From NCBI RefSeq assembly GCF_014196205.1, contig NZ_JACIDE010000002.1:124001-188000 (forward strand): 64,000 nucleotides of DNA, read 5' to 3'. Of the stretch, positions 17,928 through 26,422 are shown piece by piece. The translations under genes were made by a program, and so were the position numbers. This DNA comes from Anoxybacteroides voinovskiense (lineage in GTDB: Bacteria; Bacillota; Bacilli; Bacillales; Anoxybacillaceae). The notes below the pieces were generated by a model that was not told the origin of the DNA, searched no databases, and worked only from the letters and a program-made list of their open reading frames with translations. Position 1 is the stretch's first letter. Each line of letters starts with the position of its first letter.

Positions 17928-17940
17928 AAGGAGGGGGAAC

Positions 17941-18960
17941 ATGGCGAAGAAAGAAAAAAAAGGGGAACTTACAGGAAAGCAAAAAGCAGCCATACTCCTC
18001 ATTTCACTCGGACCAGATGTATCTGCGTCAGTGTATAAACACTTATCAGAAGAAGAAATCGAAAAGTTGACGCTTGAAATTTCCAACGTTCGTCAAGTGG
18101 CGGGACAGGAAAAAGAAGAAGTGATTGAGGAGTTCCATCAAATCGCCTTGGCGCAAGATTATATTGCCCAAGGCGGAATCGCCTATGCGAAAGAAGTATT
18201 AGAAAAAGCGCTTGGTTCTGAAAAAGCGATAAACATTATTAACCGGCTCACATCAGCGTTAATGGTGCGCCCGTTTGATTTTGCACGCAAGGCGGATCCC
18301 GCGCAGCTATTAAACTTTATTCAAAACGAACACCCGCAGACGATTGCGCTTGTTCTTTCGTATTTAGAGCCAGCGCAAGCGGGGCAAATTTTATCGTCGC
18401 TTCCGCAAGAGATGCAAGCCGATATTGCTCGCCGAATTGCGTTGATGGACAGCACATCACCAGAAGTGATTAACGAAGTAGAACAAATTTTAGAACGGAA
18501 GCTTTCAGCTACTGTTGTACAAGATTACACGCAAACCGGCGGCATCGAAGCAGTTGTCGAAGTGTTAAATGGCGTAGATCGTGCGACAGAACGGACAATT
18601 TTAGATGCGCTTGAAATTCAAGACCCTGAATTAGCAGAAGAAATTAAGAAGCGAATGTTTGTCTTTGAAGATATCGTCACGCTTGATAATCGCGCGATCC
18701 AGCGCATTATTCGCGAAGTTGACAACAACGACTTAATGTTAGCGTTGAAAGTATCAAGCGACGAAGTGAAAGAAGTTGTCTTCCGCAACATGTCAACGCG
18801 CATGGCGGAAACGTTTAAAGAGGAAATGGAATTTATGGGACCTGTTCGTCTTCGTGATGTAGAAGAAGCACAGTCGCGCATTGTGGCGGTGATTCGTCGC
18901 CTCGAAGAAGCGGGCGAAATCGTTGTTGCGCGCGGTGGAGGAGATGATATTATTGTCTAA
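17941..18960 (+). CDS. fliG: Flagellar motor switch protein FliG
   Basis: A 339-residue rotor protein that couples FliF to the torque-generating stator and the FliM/FliY switch. The N-terminal domain contains GKQKAAILLISLGPDVSA, the middle domain carries the EHPQTIALVLSYL motif, and the C-terminal domain has the charged torque helix around DNRAIQRIIREVDNNDLMLALK. A strong AAGGAGGGGG site lies before the ATG. Its last codons overlap the start of fliH by 8 bp. Confidence 0.97.
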   Translation: MAKKEKKGELTGKQKAAILLISLGPDVSASVYKHLSEEEIEKLTLEISNVRQVAGQEKEEVIEEFHQIALAQDYIAQGGIAYAKEVLEKALGSEKAINIINRLTSALMVRPFDFARKADPAQLLNFIQNEHPQTIALVLSYLEPAQAGQILSSLPQEMQADIARRIALMDSTSPEVINEVEQILERKLSATVVQDYTQTGGIEAVVEVLNGVDRATERTILDALEIQDPELAEEIKKRMFVFEDIVTLDNRAIQRIIREVDNNDLMLALKVSSDEVKEVVFRNMSTRMAETFKEEMEFMGPVRLRDVEEAQSRIVAVIRRLEEAGEIVVARGGGDDIIV

Positions 18961-19717
18961 TGTCATTAAAGCTCCGTTTGCGAAAACCGACCATCATAAT
19001 AAAAAAATGATTGAGATAAAGCAATATTTTTTGCAGCAACCAGACGTTTCGCCACTCGAGCAAAGCGAACAAGAAAATGCACAAATGTTGATCGACGAAG
19101 CGAAACGACAAGCGCAATTGATTCAACAAGAAGCGGAGCATTACTATCACTCCGTAAAACAACAAATTTTACAAGAACAAGAACAATGGCAAAGCGAAAA
19201 ACAACAGCTAGCGAGAGCAGCGCAGCAGGAAGGATACGACGCTGGGTTTATTCAAGGAAAAGAAGAAGCGCTTCGCCAATATGAGCAACTGATCCACGAA
19301 GCAAAACGCATCATCGAAACAGCAAACGAACAGTTTTATGAACAAATTGACGCAGCGAATGAAACGATTTTACTTATTGGGCTGAAAGTGGCGGAACGAA
19401 TTGTCGGAGAAAAACTTACAGAAAATCACGAGCATTTTCTTTCGCTTGTGAAGCAGGCGATAAAAGAAGTACGGGAGCAGTCAGAAGTGAAAATATACGT
19501 TCATCCACGCTATTATGATTGGCTTGCGCAGCAAAAAGAAGAACTAAAAGCGATGTTTAGCGAGCCGGTCGATCTTTTTCTCTATCCAGATGAACAGCTA
19601 CAAGAAACGGGATGTATTATCGAAACGCCATTTGGACGCATCGATGCTAGTGTAGATACACAGTTGCAACAAATAAAAGAGCAGTTGCTTGAGCGGCTCG
19701 AGGAGGCAACATCGTGA
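18953..19717 (+). CDS. fliH: Flagellar assembly protein FliH
   Basis: A 254-residue negative regulator and partner of the export ATPase FliI. The N-terminal half is a long Gln/Glu-rich coiled coil, and the C-terminal half (ETILLIGLKVAERIVGEKL onwards) resembles the V/F-ATPase peripheral stalk, as in other FliH proteins. Start: I choose TTG at 18953, because GGTGGAGGAG upstream is well spaced for it and the protein then begins like the B. subtilis protein (SNVIK). An ATG at 18944 overlaps the binding site. It overlaps fliG by 8 bp, suggesting coupling. Confidence 0.9.
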   Translation: MSNVIKAPFAKTDHHNKKMIEIKQYFLQQPDVSPLEQSEQENAQMLIDEAKRQAQLIQQEAEHYYHSVKQQILQEQEQWQSEKQQLARAAQQEGYDAGFIQGKEEALRQYEQLIHEAKRIIETANEQFYEQIDAANETILLIGLKVAERIVGEKLTENHEHFLSLVKQAIKEVREQSEVKIYVHPRYYDWLAQQKEELKAMFSEPVDLFLYPDEQLQETGCIIETPFGRIDASVDTQLQQIKEQLLERLEEATS

Positions 19718-21024
19718 ATTGGCAAACGCTCCTTCATGAGATTGAAACGCTTGACTCGTATAAACGGTTCGGAAAAGTGACACGCGTTATTGGACTAATG
19801 ATTGAAGCGAAAGGACCAGAAAGTTCGGTCGGTGATGTTTGTTACATTCATGTCGGTGGGGGAAGAAAAAAAATAGCGGCCGAAGTCGTTGGCTTTCGTG
19901 AGCAGCATGTATTGCTTATGCCATTTTCCACTGTTCAAGATATCGCGCCTGGCTGCATTGTCGAAGCAACCGGGAAACCGCTACAAGTAAAGGTAGGCGT
20001 AGAATTAATTGGGAAAGTGCTTGATTCGCTCGGACAACCGCTAGATGGTGGGGCACTTCCGAAAGGGTTGCGTTCGTTATCGATTGAACAAGAGCCGCCA
20101 AACCCGCTTTTGCGTCCGCCAATTGCTGAGCCTGTCGAGGTCGGTGTGCGCTTGATTGACAGTTTGTTGACCGTCGGAAAAGGACAGCGCGTCGGCATCT
20201 TTGCCGGTTCAGGCGTTGGAAAAAGCACATTGCTCGGCATGATTGCCCGCAACACGAATGCGGATGTAAACGTCATTGCTTTAATCGGAGAGCGTGGACG
20301 CGAGGTGCGAGAATTTATTGAACGCGATCTTGGTCCGGAGGGGCTTGCTCGCTCGATTGTTGTTGTCGCTACATCGGATCAGCCGGCGCTTATGCGCATT
20401 AAAGGGGCGTATACGGCGACGGCAATTGCCGAATATTTCCGTGACAAAGGAATGGACGTCATGTTCATGATGGATTCCGTCACACGCGTGGCGATGGCAC
20501 AACGGGAAGTAGGGCTTTCGATTGGTGAGCCACCGACAACAAAAGGATATACTCCTTCCGTCTTTGCGATTTTGCCGAAGCTGCTCGAGCGGACAGGAAC
20601 GAATGAACATGGAAGCATTACAGCGTTTTATACCGTATTAGTCGACGGAGACGATATGAACGAACCAATTGCGGACACGGTGCGCGGCATTTTAGACGGC
20701 CATTTTGTACTTGAACGAAATCTAGCAAATAAAGGGCAATATCCAGCGATTAACGTCCTAAAAAGCATTAGCCGGGTGATGAACTACATTATTACACCGG
20801 AACATAAAGCGGCAGCGGAAAAGTTTCGCCAGCTTTTGTCAACGTATATGCATTCGGAAGATTTAATTAATATCGGGGCATATAAACGAGGGTCATCGCG
20901 GGAAATTGATGAAGCGATTCGTTATTATCCGAAGCTTCTCGATTTTTTAAAACAAGATACGCATGAAAAATTTACGAAAGAAGAAAGCGTTCATATGCTG
21001 CTTCAACTCGTACACTCGGGGTGA
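19714..21024 (+). CDS. fliI: Flagellar export ATPase FliI
   Basis: A 436-residue F1-beta-like ATPase energising flagellar protein export. The Walker A loop GSGVGKST is at residues 165-172, VIALIGERGREVREF follows, and the DVMFMMDSVTRVAMAQREV segment contains Walker B and the catalytic region. It starts with GTG, overlapping the fliH TGA stop by four bases, so translation is probably coupled. It works with FliH and FliJ, encoded on either side. Confidence 0.97.
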   Translation: MNWQTLLHEIETLDSYKRFGKVTRVIGLMIEAKGPESSVGDVCYIHVGGGRKKIAAEVVGFREQHVLLMPFSTVQDIAPGCIVEATGKPLQVKVGVELIGKVLDSLGQPLDGGALPKGLRSLSIEQEPPNPLLRPPIAEPVEVGVRLIDSLLTVGKGQRVGIFAGSGVGKSTLLGMIARNTNADVNVIALIGERGREVREFIERDLGPEGLARSIVVVATSDQPALMRIKGAYTATAIAEYFRDKGMDVMFMMDSVTRVAMAQREVGLSIGEPPTTKGYTPSVFAILPKLLERTGTNEHGSITAFYTVLVDGDDMNEPIADTVRGILDGHFVLERNLANKGQYPAINVLKSISRVMNYIITPEHKAAAEKFRQLLSTYMHSEDLINIGAYKRGSSREIDEAIRYYPKLLDFLKQDTHEKFTKEESVHMLLQLVHSG

Positions 21025-21031
21025 GTAAACG

Positions 21032-21487
21032 ATGGTTCGTCCATTTAAACTCCATAAATTGTTAGCGATTAAAGAAAAGGAAAAAGAAAAAGCGCTTGGA
21101 GAATATCAAGAGGCGACCAAGCGGTTTGAGGAAGTTGGCGAGAAGCTATACCATTTGCTTAAACAAAAAGAAGACTATGAAGAAACGTACAAACAAAAAA
21201 TGAGCACAGGTCTTTCCATTCAAGAAATCCGCCATTTTCGCCAGTTCGTGACTAATTTAGAACGAACAATTTCTCACTACCAACAGCTAGTGGCGCAAGC
21301 GCGCGAACAAATGCTTTTGAAGCAGGCGAAGCTAGCAGAAGCAGCAATCGAAGTAAAAAAGTACGAGAAAATGAAAGAAAAGCATGAGCAAGCTGTACAC
21401 GAAGTGTTGCAAACTGCCGAAAACCGATGGATGGATGAAGTGTCGATTCAGCAATTTATCCATCGCAAAGATTGGGTGAGAGGATGA
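21032..21487 (+). CDS. fliJ: Flagellar export chaperone FliJ
   Basis: A 151-residue, almost entirely coiled-coil protein. It corresponds to the gamma-like stalk of the export ATPase and an escort for chaperone recycling. The opening FKLHKLLAIKEKEKEKALGEYQ and the ETYKQKMSTGLSIQEIRHFRQFV segment match Bacillus FliJ. GGGGTGAG precedes the ATG. It overlaps ylxF by ATGA. Confidence 0.93.
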   Translation: MVRPFKLHKLLAIKEKEKEKALGEYQEATKRFEEVGEKLYHLLKQKEDYEETYKQKMSTGLSIQEIRHFRQFVTNLERTISHYQQLVAQAREQMLLKQAKLAEAAIEVKKYEKMKEKHEQAVHEVLQTAENRWMDEVSIQQFIHRKDWVRG

Positions 21488-22128
21488 AAGAACAAGTAAT
21501 AGAGAAAGAAACCGAACTAGAAGAGGAAGGGAAAATAGGAAAATTTAAATGGTTTTTATTTGTCATCGTCATTCCGCTTTTATTTGCGATTGCATTAGCG
21601 CTTGTCATCGCGACGGTCGCTGGTTTTAATGTATTTGGCGCTATCCAAAAATACGGGGGAAACATCCCGTATGTGTCGGAGTGGATAAACGGAAAACAGC
21701 AGTCCACCGAGCAAATTTTACAAAAGACGATGCTAGAACAAAAAGCAATGATTGACGAGAAGACGCAGCAAATAAAGAAGCTAGAAAACACGATTAAAAC
21801 GAAACAAAGCGAAATCGACGCGCTAAAGCAAGAAATCAAACGGCTCAATGCCGAACTGACTGCCGCAAAACAACAGCAGGGGACATCATCCACAACCAAA
21901 AATGAAACGAAGCCAACGGTGCAAGATGTTACAAAAATATATGAAACGATGTCACCAAAAAATGCGGCGGCAATCATTCCAAAAATGTCAGACGAAGAAG
22001 CGGTATATATTCTTTCTGCACTAAGTAACGATACAGCAGCGGCCATTTTAGAAAAAATGACGCCAGAAGAAGCCGCAAAATATACGACGCTGTTAGCGAA
22101 AAAAGCACAAGCGAACGCCCAACAATGA
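21484..22128 (+). CDS. ylxF: YlxF, MotE-like membrane coiled-coil protein
   Basis: A 214-residue protein with one transmembrane helix (about 20-45). A long coiled coil (about 75-130) follows, then a Thr/Gln linker and a small C-terminal helical domain (YETMSPKNAAAIIPKMSDEEAVYILSAL) resembling the N-domain of MgtE and the MotE motility chaperone. The ATG overlaps the fliJ stop. A leftward longer reading to 21472 is possible, but GGTGAGAGG supports 21484. The role in Bacillus is not well defined. A stator or basal-body helper is likely from context. Confidence 0.85.
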   Translation: MKEQVIEKETELEEEGKIGKFKWFLFVIVIPLLFAIALALVIATVAGFNVFGAIQKYGGNIPYVSEWINGKQQSTEQILQKTMLEQKAMIDEKTQQIKKLENTIKTKQSEIDALKQEIKRLNAELTAAKQQQGTSSTTKNETKPTVQDVTKIYETMSPKNAAAIIPKMSDEEAVYILSALSNDTAAAILEKMTPEEAAKYTTLLAKKAQANAQQ

Positions 22129-22142
22129 AAGGAGGTGAGAAC

Positions 22143-23372
22143 ATGATTCGTCCGATCGCTTTTCTTTCGCCCAATATGTTGCCGTTGACCGCACAGAAAC
22201 AAGAAACGCCAACTTCTGCTTTTGCCATGTTGCTAGCGAATATGAAACAGCCAACGCCGCAACTTGAAAAAAGTGACCTGTTGCCTGTCCAAGCGTTTTC
22301 GATTGATTCGCCCAAGCTGTACGGCGAACTACAGCAACTGTTTGCTGCAATTCCGATAGAAGAAGGATATGCGCGGCAAGAAACGTTGGAAAATCCGACC
22401 GTTTCCCATTTTTTTCAGCTATTGCCGCCGACATTGAAAAAACAAATGACCGAAACGTTTGTCCCTGGACGTCCGTTTGAGCAAATGGTAGAAGATGAAA
22501 AGACGTTAGAAGACAACGGAGCGTTGCTGGCGGTTGCTTTTATGCTGTTTCAATTAGAGCAAAGGCAAAACTCCCTTCCGGATGATGTATTTGAAGGAGT
22601 AAAGGAGCGACTCGTTGCTGTCTTTTCTGGGAACAATGTCCGCCTTCCGGAACAAATAAAAAACGTGCGATCACTTTTTGACAAGCTTATTAGTTTGTCA
22701 TCGAAAAATGAACAGGCTGCTAATTTCTCAAGCGATTTTACTAACCGTTCTGTGCGAACGACAAACGGCTCGCAGGCAATAATAGAACCGGTTGTTTCGG
22801 CAAAAGAAAAATCGCCTGTTTCATTAGAAACCGTCGTCCCTTTGCCGCCGGAGCCATTAACGGATGGAGAAGAATCGATCCCTCTTTTTGCTACAAACAA
22901 AGAACTATCACCTGTTATTTCGTTGCCAGGCAATGAACAAAAGGGTGAGTTGCAACGTTCGTTTACGCATCAGTTGACAGAAATAATGAAAACAGGCAAG
23001 TTTACAAAAGGGGCAAACGGACAAGCGCAGCTGGTCATTCGCTTACATCCGGAGCATTTAGGAACATTGACGGTGAAACTTATTGCCCAAAAAGACGGAG
23101 AACTGGCGGCCAAAATCATAACGAATACAACAGCAGCGAAAGAGTTAGTAGAAGCGAGCATTCACCAAATTCGTCATATTATTCCGACGGAAAATATTAT
23201 TGTCGAACGATTTGATGTATGGACGCAACCTGAGTTTGCGGGAATGAACCGTCAACAGCAGCAGCGCCAATCGAAACAGCCATTTGAACAGGAACAACAA
23301 TCTAAACAATCCGAACAAGTGACGGAAGAGTTTGCAGACGCACTACAAGAAAAATTAAATGCGACTATCTAG
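22143..23372 (+). CDS. fliK: Flagellar hook-length control protein FliK
   Basis: A 409-residue ruler protein that is exported and triggers the FlhB switch from hook to filament substrates. The N-terminal two thirds are poorly conserved and hydrophilic. The C-terminal Flg_hook domain is clear (QAQLVIRLHPEHLGTLTVKL then ASIHQIRHIIPTENIIVERFDV), and the tail is Gln-rich. AAAGGAGGTGAG sits 5' of the ATG at 22143. The upstream in-frame ATG at 22125 lies before this binding site. Confidence 0.93.
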   Translation: MIRPIAFLSPNMLPLTAQKQETPTSAFAMLLANMKQPTPQLEKSDLLPVQAFSIDSPKLYGELQQLFAAIPIEEGYARQETLENPTVSHFFQLLPPTLKKQMTETFVPGRPFEQMVEDEKTLEDNGALLAVAFMLFQLEQRQNSLPDDVFEGVKERLVAVFSGNNVRLPEQIKNVRSLFDKLISLSSKNEQAANFSSDFTNRSVRTTNGSQAIIEPVVSAKEKSPVSLETVVPLPPEPLTDGEESIPLFATNKELSPVISLPGNEQKGELQRSFTHQLTEIMKTGKFTKGANGQAQLVIRLHPEHLGTLTVKLIAQKDGELAAKIITNTTAAKELVEASIHQIRHIIPTENIIVERFDVWTQPEFAGMNRQQQQRQSKQPFEQEQQSKQSEQVTEEFADALQEKLNATI

Positions 23373-23384
23373 GGGGTGAGTAGG

Positions 23385-23882
23385 ATGGCTACTACTAACG
23401 CGATTGACTCTAGTTTATTGTTAAGTAACTATAAACCGACAGAACGGAAAACAGGACAGCAAACGTTAGGAAAAGATGACTTTTTAAAAATATTAATCGC
23501 GCAGCTTGAACATCAGGATCCATTAAATCCGCTGGAAGATAAAGAATTCATCTCACAAATGGCTAGTTTTTCAACGCTTGAGCAGATGGTCAATATGTCG
23601 ACGATGATGCAAAAGTTTATTGACTCGCAAAGCACGACGACAGAAAAATTAACGAGCATGTCCGACTCATTGCAGCAGCTCGTCCAACAGCAAAGTATGC
23701 AGACGCTTGCTAGATATAGCGAGTTAATTGGTAAGCAAGTAGAATGGAGTAGTGCAGAAGGCGACAAGAAATCAGCGTTAGTAAAATCGGTGCTGCAACA
23801 AGGAGCAAAGTGGATGCTTGAATTAGATACTGGCGAAACGATTTCACCGTCTGATGTAACGAAAGTAACGTTCGGGGGGTGA
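23385..23882 (+). CDS. flgD: Flagellar hook assembly protein FlgD
   Basis: A 165-residue hook cap protein (formerly YlxG), needed for hook polymerisation and exported. The signature KDDFLKILIAQLEHQDPLNPLEDKEFISQMASFSTLEQM is intact. The C-terminal part is a short beta domain (IGKQVEWSS, ITGET-like), shorter than E. coli FlgD as usual for Bacillus. AGGGGGTG is 6 nt from the ATG at 23385. GTG at 23376 lies within that binding site. Confidence 0.95.
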   Translation: MATTNAIDSSLLLSNYKPTERKTGQQTLGKDDFLKILIAQLEHQDPLNPLEDKEFISQMASFSTLEQMVNMSTMMQKFIDSQSTTTEKLTSMSDSLQQLVQQQSMQTLARYSELIGKQVEWSSAEGDKKSALVKSVLQQGAKWMLELDTGETISPSDVTKVTFGG

Positions 23883-23886
23883 GCGC

Positions 23887-24255
23887 TTGAGTTACCGGGT
23901 GCAGTTTTTCCCACGTACACCGATCGTACCGAATGCTTCCCAAACGCGAAAGACGAACGTTTCTCCATCGTTTCGTGAAGCGTTCTCGGAAGCGCAGCAA
24001 ACGTTGAAAATTAGCAAACATGCGCAACAGCGATTAGAAGAACGTAATATTTCGATTGATGAGCAGCAATGGGCGCTCATTAGCCAAAAAGTATTGGAAG
24101 CAAAACAAAAGGGGATACGGGATTCGCTAGTATTAACCAATCAAGCAGCACTAATTGTCAACGCAGTGAATCAAACGGTGATTACAGCGATGAACCGCGA
24201 AGAAGCGCAAGCGCAGCTATTTACGAACATTAACGGCGCGATTATTTTAGAGTAA
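23887..24255 (+). CDS. TIGR02530-like flagellar operon protein
   Basis: A 122-residue soluble protein starting with TTG at 23887 behind GGGGGGTGAG. The conserved core is FSEAQQTLKISKHAQQRLEERNI plus NGAIILE at the C-terminus, typical of the small flagellar-operon family found between flgD and the hook gene in many Firmicutes (TIGR02530). The function is unknown. I do not recall a B. subtilis counterpart at this position. It is sandwiched between the hook cap and hook genes, which points to hook assembly, but that is inference. Confidence 0.8.
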   Translation: MSYRVQFFPRTPIVPNASQTRKTNVSPSFREAFSEAQQTLKISKHAQQRLEERNISIDEQQWALISQKVLEAKQKGIRDSLVLTNQAALIVNAVNQTVITAMNREEAQAQLFTNINGAIILE

Positions 24256-24331
24256 GGCTGGACCGTTTGGGGGCCTTCGAGCTTGCGGAATGACTGAAGC
24301 AGCTCAATGATGAAAAAAGGAGAGGATTTTT

Positions 24332-25720
24332 ATGTTACGTTCGATGTTTACGGGCATTGGCGGGATTCGCAACTTCCAATATAAATTAGATGTTATTGGT
24401 AACAATATTTCTAACGTTAACACATACGGCTATAAAAAAGCACGGGTAACGTTTAAAGACCTCGTTTCCCAACAAATTTCTGCAGCGACGTCATCGACTG
24501 GAACGCGCGGGGGAATTAATGGCAAACAAATCGGATTAGGAAGCGGGTTAGGTTCGATCGAGACGATTCACACGCAAGGTTCGACGCAAACGACGTCACG
24601 GCCACTTGACTTAGCGCTCGGCGGCGACGGATTTTTCGTTGTCGGCTCGATTAACGACGTGACGTTAATTGATATCGACGGACCAGCTGGCAAGCTCGGT
24701 ACGAACAAAGTAAATACAGGTGTGCCGATCGATCGCGCCTTCAACCTTAGCTTTACGCGAGCAGGAAACTTTTATTTAGATGAGTACGGCTATATTGTCA
24801 ACTCGGAAGGACAATATTTAATTGGTGAAGCAGCGATTAAAGATGTAGATACGGTCAAAGCAAATGCCCCGCATGTGGCAACGGCTCGACAAGATTTGAA
24901 TAGCTTTGTGAATGGTGCGAATGGCTTAGTAGACTTTATTCAAAAATGGAAAGCAGAGTTTTCCAAAAACCCAGATAACAATCCAGCGACTAAAACGGAT
25001 TTCATTAATCTCGTGAAAAGTTTCAATACACAATTGAAAGACCTTAATAAAAAAATTACTGGGAAAACAGACCCGAATGATACGACATCGCCAACTGCCG
25101 GAACATATTTCAATGATAAAGTATCTCCTAAAGCAACTATTAATCCTGTTCCGCTCCTTCCAGAAAATGATAGCAATTGGCCGGATTCGTTATCAGAAGC
25201 GGAAAAATCGATGGGACCGTACTTAGAGCAAATTAGCGGGTTTGTCGAAAGCGTTCAACAAGTACTAAATGACTACAGCGAACCGAAATTCGGAAATGTT
25301 ACAAGCTTTGAACCAGGATTGATTCAAATTCCAAAAACGGCAAAAAGTTTTGGAATTACAGCCGATGGAAAAGTCACATTTATTGATAGCAATGGGCAAT
25401 TGAAAATTGCTGGGCAAATTTTACTGGCGCAATTCCCGAACCCGAGCGGCTTAGAGAAAATGGGTGGCAATACGTTTAAAGAAACAAACAACTCAGGAAA
25501 ACTCGACCGGAATGCGAATGGGTTAACGATTAACGAATTGTCGCGTCCAGGACTAAATGGCGCAGGAGAAATTATTTCCGGGGCATTAGAAATGTCAAAC
25601 GTTGACCTTTCCGAAGAGTTTACGGAAATGATTGTTGCCCAACGTGGCTTCCAAGCAAACACGCGCATTATCACAACATCGGATGAGATTTTGCAAGAAC
25701 TTGTCAACTTAAAGAAATAA
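24332..25720 (+). CDS. flgE: Flagellar hook protein FlgE with large internal insertion
   Basis: A 462-residue hook subunit. The N-terminal rod/hook motif LDVIGNNISNVNTYGYKKARVTFKD and the C-terminal block ALEMSNVDLSEEFTEMIVAQRGFQANTRIITTSDEILQELV are typical. B. subtilis FlgE (once called FlgG) has about 264 residues. The extra length is mainly a segment of about 163 residues, near 167-330, of helical and Pro/Asn-rich character, plus a shorter one near 105-130. The insertion probably forms a surface-exposed hook domain. GGAGAGG precedes the ATG. Confidence 0.92.
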   Translation: MLRSMFTGIGGIRNFQYKLDVIGNNISNVNTYGYKKARVTFKDLVSQQISAATSSTGTRGGINGKQIGLGSGLGSIETIHTQGSTQTTSRPLDLALGGDGFFVVGSINDVTLIDIDGPAGKLGTNKVNTGVPIDRAFNLSFTRAGNFYLDEYGYIVNSEGQYLIGEAAIKDVDTVKANAPHVATARQDLNSFVNGANGLVDFIQKWKAEFSKNPDNNPATKTDFINLVKSFNTQLKDLNKKITGKTDPNDTTSPTAGTYFNDKVSPKATINPVPLLPENDSNWPDSLSEAEKSMGPYLEQISGFVESVQQVLNDYSEPKFGNVTSFEPGLIQIPKTAKSFGITADGKVTFIDSNGQLKIAGQILLAQFPNPSGLEKMGGNTFKETNNSGKLDRNANGLTINELSRPGLNGAGEIISGALEMSNVDLSEEFTEMIVAQRGFQANTRIITTSDEILQELVNLKK

Positions 25721-25731
25721 TAAGGGAGGGA

Positions 25732-25756
25732 GGGCACTAGACTCCGTCTAGTGCCC
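25732..25756 (+). repeat. 11-bp perfect hairpin between the Shine-Dalgarno and start of swrD
   Basis: GGGCACTAGAC (25732-25742) and GTCTAGTGCCC (25746-25756) flank a TCC loop. Upstream is a strong purine site AAGGGAGG (25722-25729) and downstream is the ATG at 25765. No T-run follows, so it is not a typical terminator. Looping out the 25-nt hairpin would leave about 9 nt between the binding site and the start codon. Confidence 0.88.
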
Positions 25757-25764
25757 AAATACAT

Positions 25765-25986
25765 ATGATTACATTAACGCGATTAAATGGAAAAATATTC
25801 ACGTTAAACGCGCTATACATAGAACAAGTGGAAGCCTTTCCCGATACAACGATTACGTTAACAAACGGCAAAAAAATCGTCGTCCGTGAATCTGTAAAAG
25901 ATGTGGTAGAGCTCGTTACCCATTTTTATCGCCAAATCTCGGTCATCGGGCTTCCTCGAGAGGTGGAGGGATCAAATAGTGAGTAA
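25765..25986 (+). CDS. swrD: Swarming motility protein SwrD (FlbD family)
   Basis: A 73-residue protein of the FlbD family (YlzI). The MITLTRLNGKIFTLNALYIEQVEAFPDTTI start is nearly invariant in Bacillus. SwrD is reported to increase flagellar motor power for swarming in B. subtilis, and the mechanism is still unclear. The only strong ribosome-binding site is separated from the ATG by the perfect hairpin at 25732-25756. The end overlaps fliL by 8 bp. Confidence 0.9.
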   Translation: MITLTRLNGKIFTLNALYIEQVEAFPDTTITLTNGKKIVVRESVKDVVELVTHFYRQISVIGLPREVEGSNSE

Positions 25987-26401
25987 ATTATGGAAAATCA
26001 TGCTTGTTATTTTAGTAAGTATTACTCTTATATCGGTAGTAGCATTAGTCATCGTTTTAAAATTTACCGGCAATCAAGAGAAAAAAGCACCGACAGCGGA
26101 TGAAATTGTCGCTAGTTCGGTTGATGTGCCGGAAATTACGACAAACTTAGCCGACGGCAGTTTTATTAAAATTTCATTTAAAATCCAAATGAATAGCGAG
26201 GATGGAAAAACCGAGGCAGAGAAGCGCGATTTTCAAATAAAAGATATTATTATCGAGCAGCTATCGACGATGAAACCGGTCGATTTTAATGGGGAGCAAG
26301 GAAAGACGAATCTAAAAAATCGCTTGAAAGAAAAAATTAATCAAATTATGCAAGATGGAAAAGTGGAGCAAGTGTACATTACTTCCTTCATCCTCCAATA
26401 A
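25979..26401 (+). CDS. fliL: Flagellar basal body-associated protein FliL
   Basis: A 140-residue single-pass membrane protein that surrounds and supports stator units. A transmembrane helix (about 5-27) is followed by an extracytoplasmic domain with VPEITTNLADGSFIKISFKIQM and the regular C-terminal helix of NQIMQDGKVEQVYITSFILQ. GTG start at 25979 behind GAGGTGGAGGG, inside the end of swrD. Confidence 0.93.
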   Translation: MSKLWKIMLVILVSITLISVVALVIVLKFTGNQEKKAPTADEIVASSVDVPEITTNLADGSFIKISFKIQMNSEDGKTEAEKRDFQIKDIIIEQLSTMKPVDFNGEQGKTNLKNRLKEKINQIMQDGKVEQVYITSFILQ

Positions 26402-26422
26402 CTATGCGAGGAGGTGATAGCG

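Noticed and set aside
21456-22202. A 248-codon open frame on the - strand opposite the fliJ end and ylxF
   Set aside because: It is Ser/Cys/Phe-rich, as expected from the antisense of a Lys/Glu-rich coiled coil. It has no family motif, and the + strand gene is clearly real.
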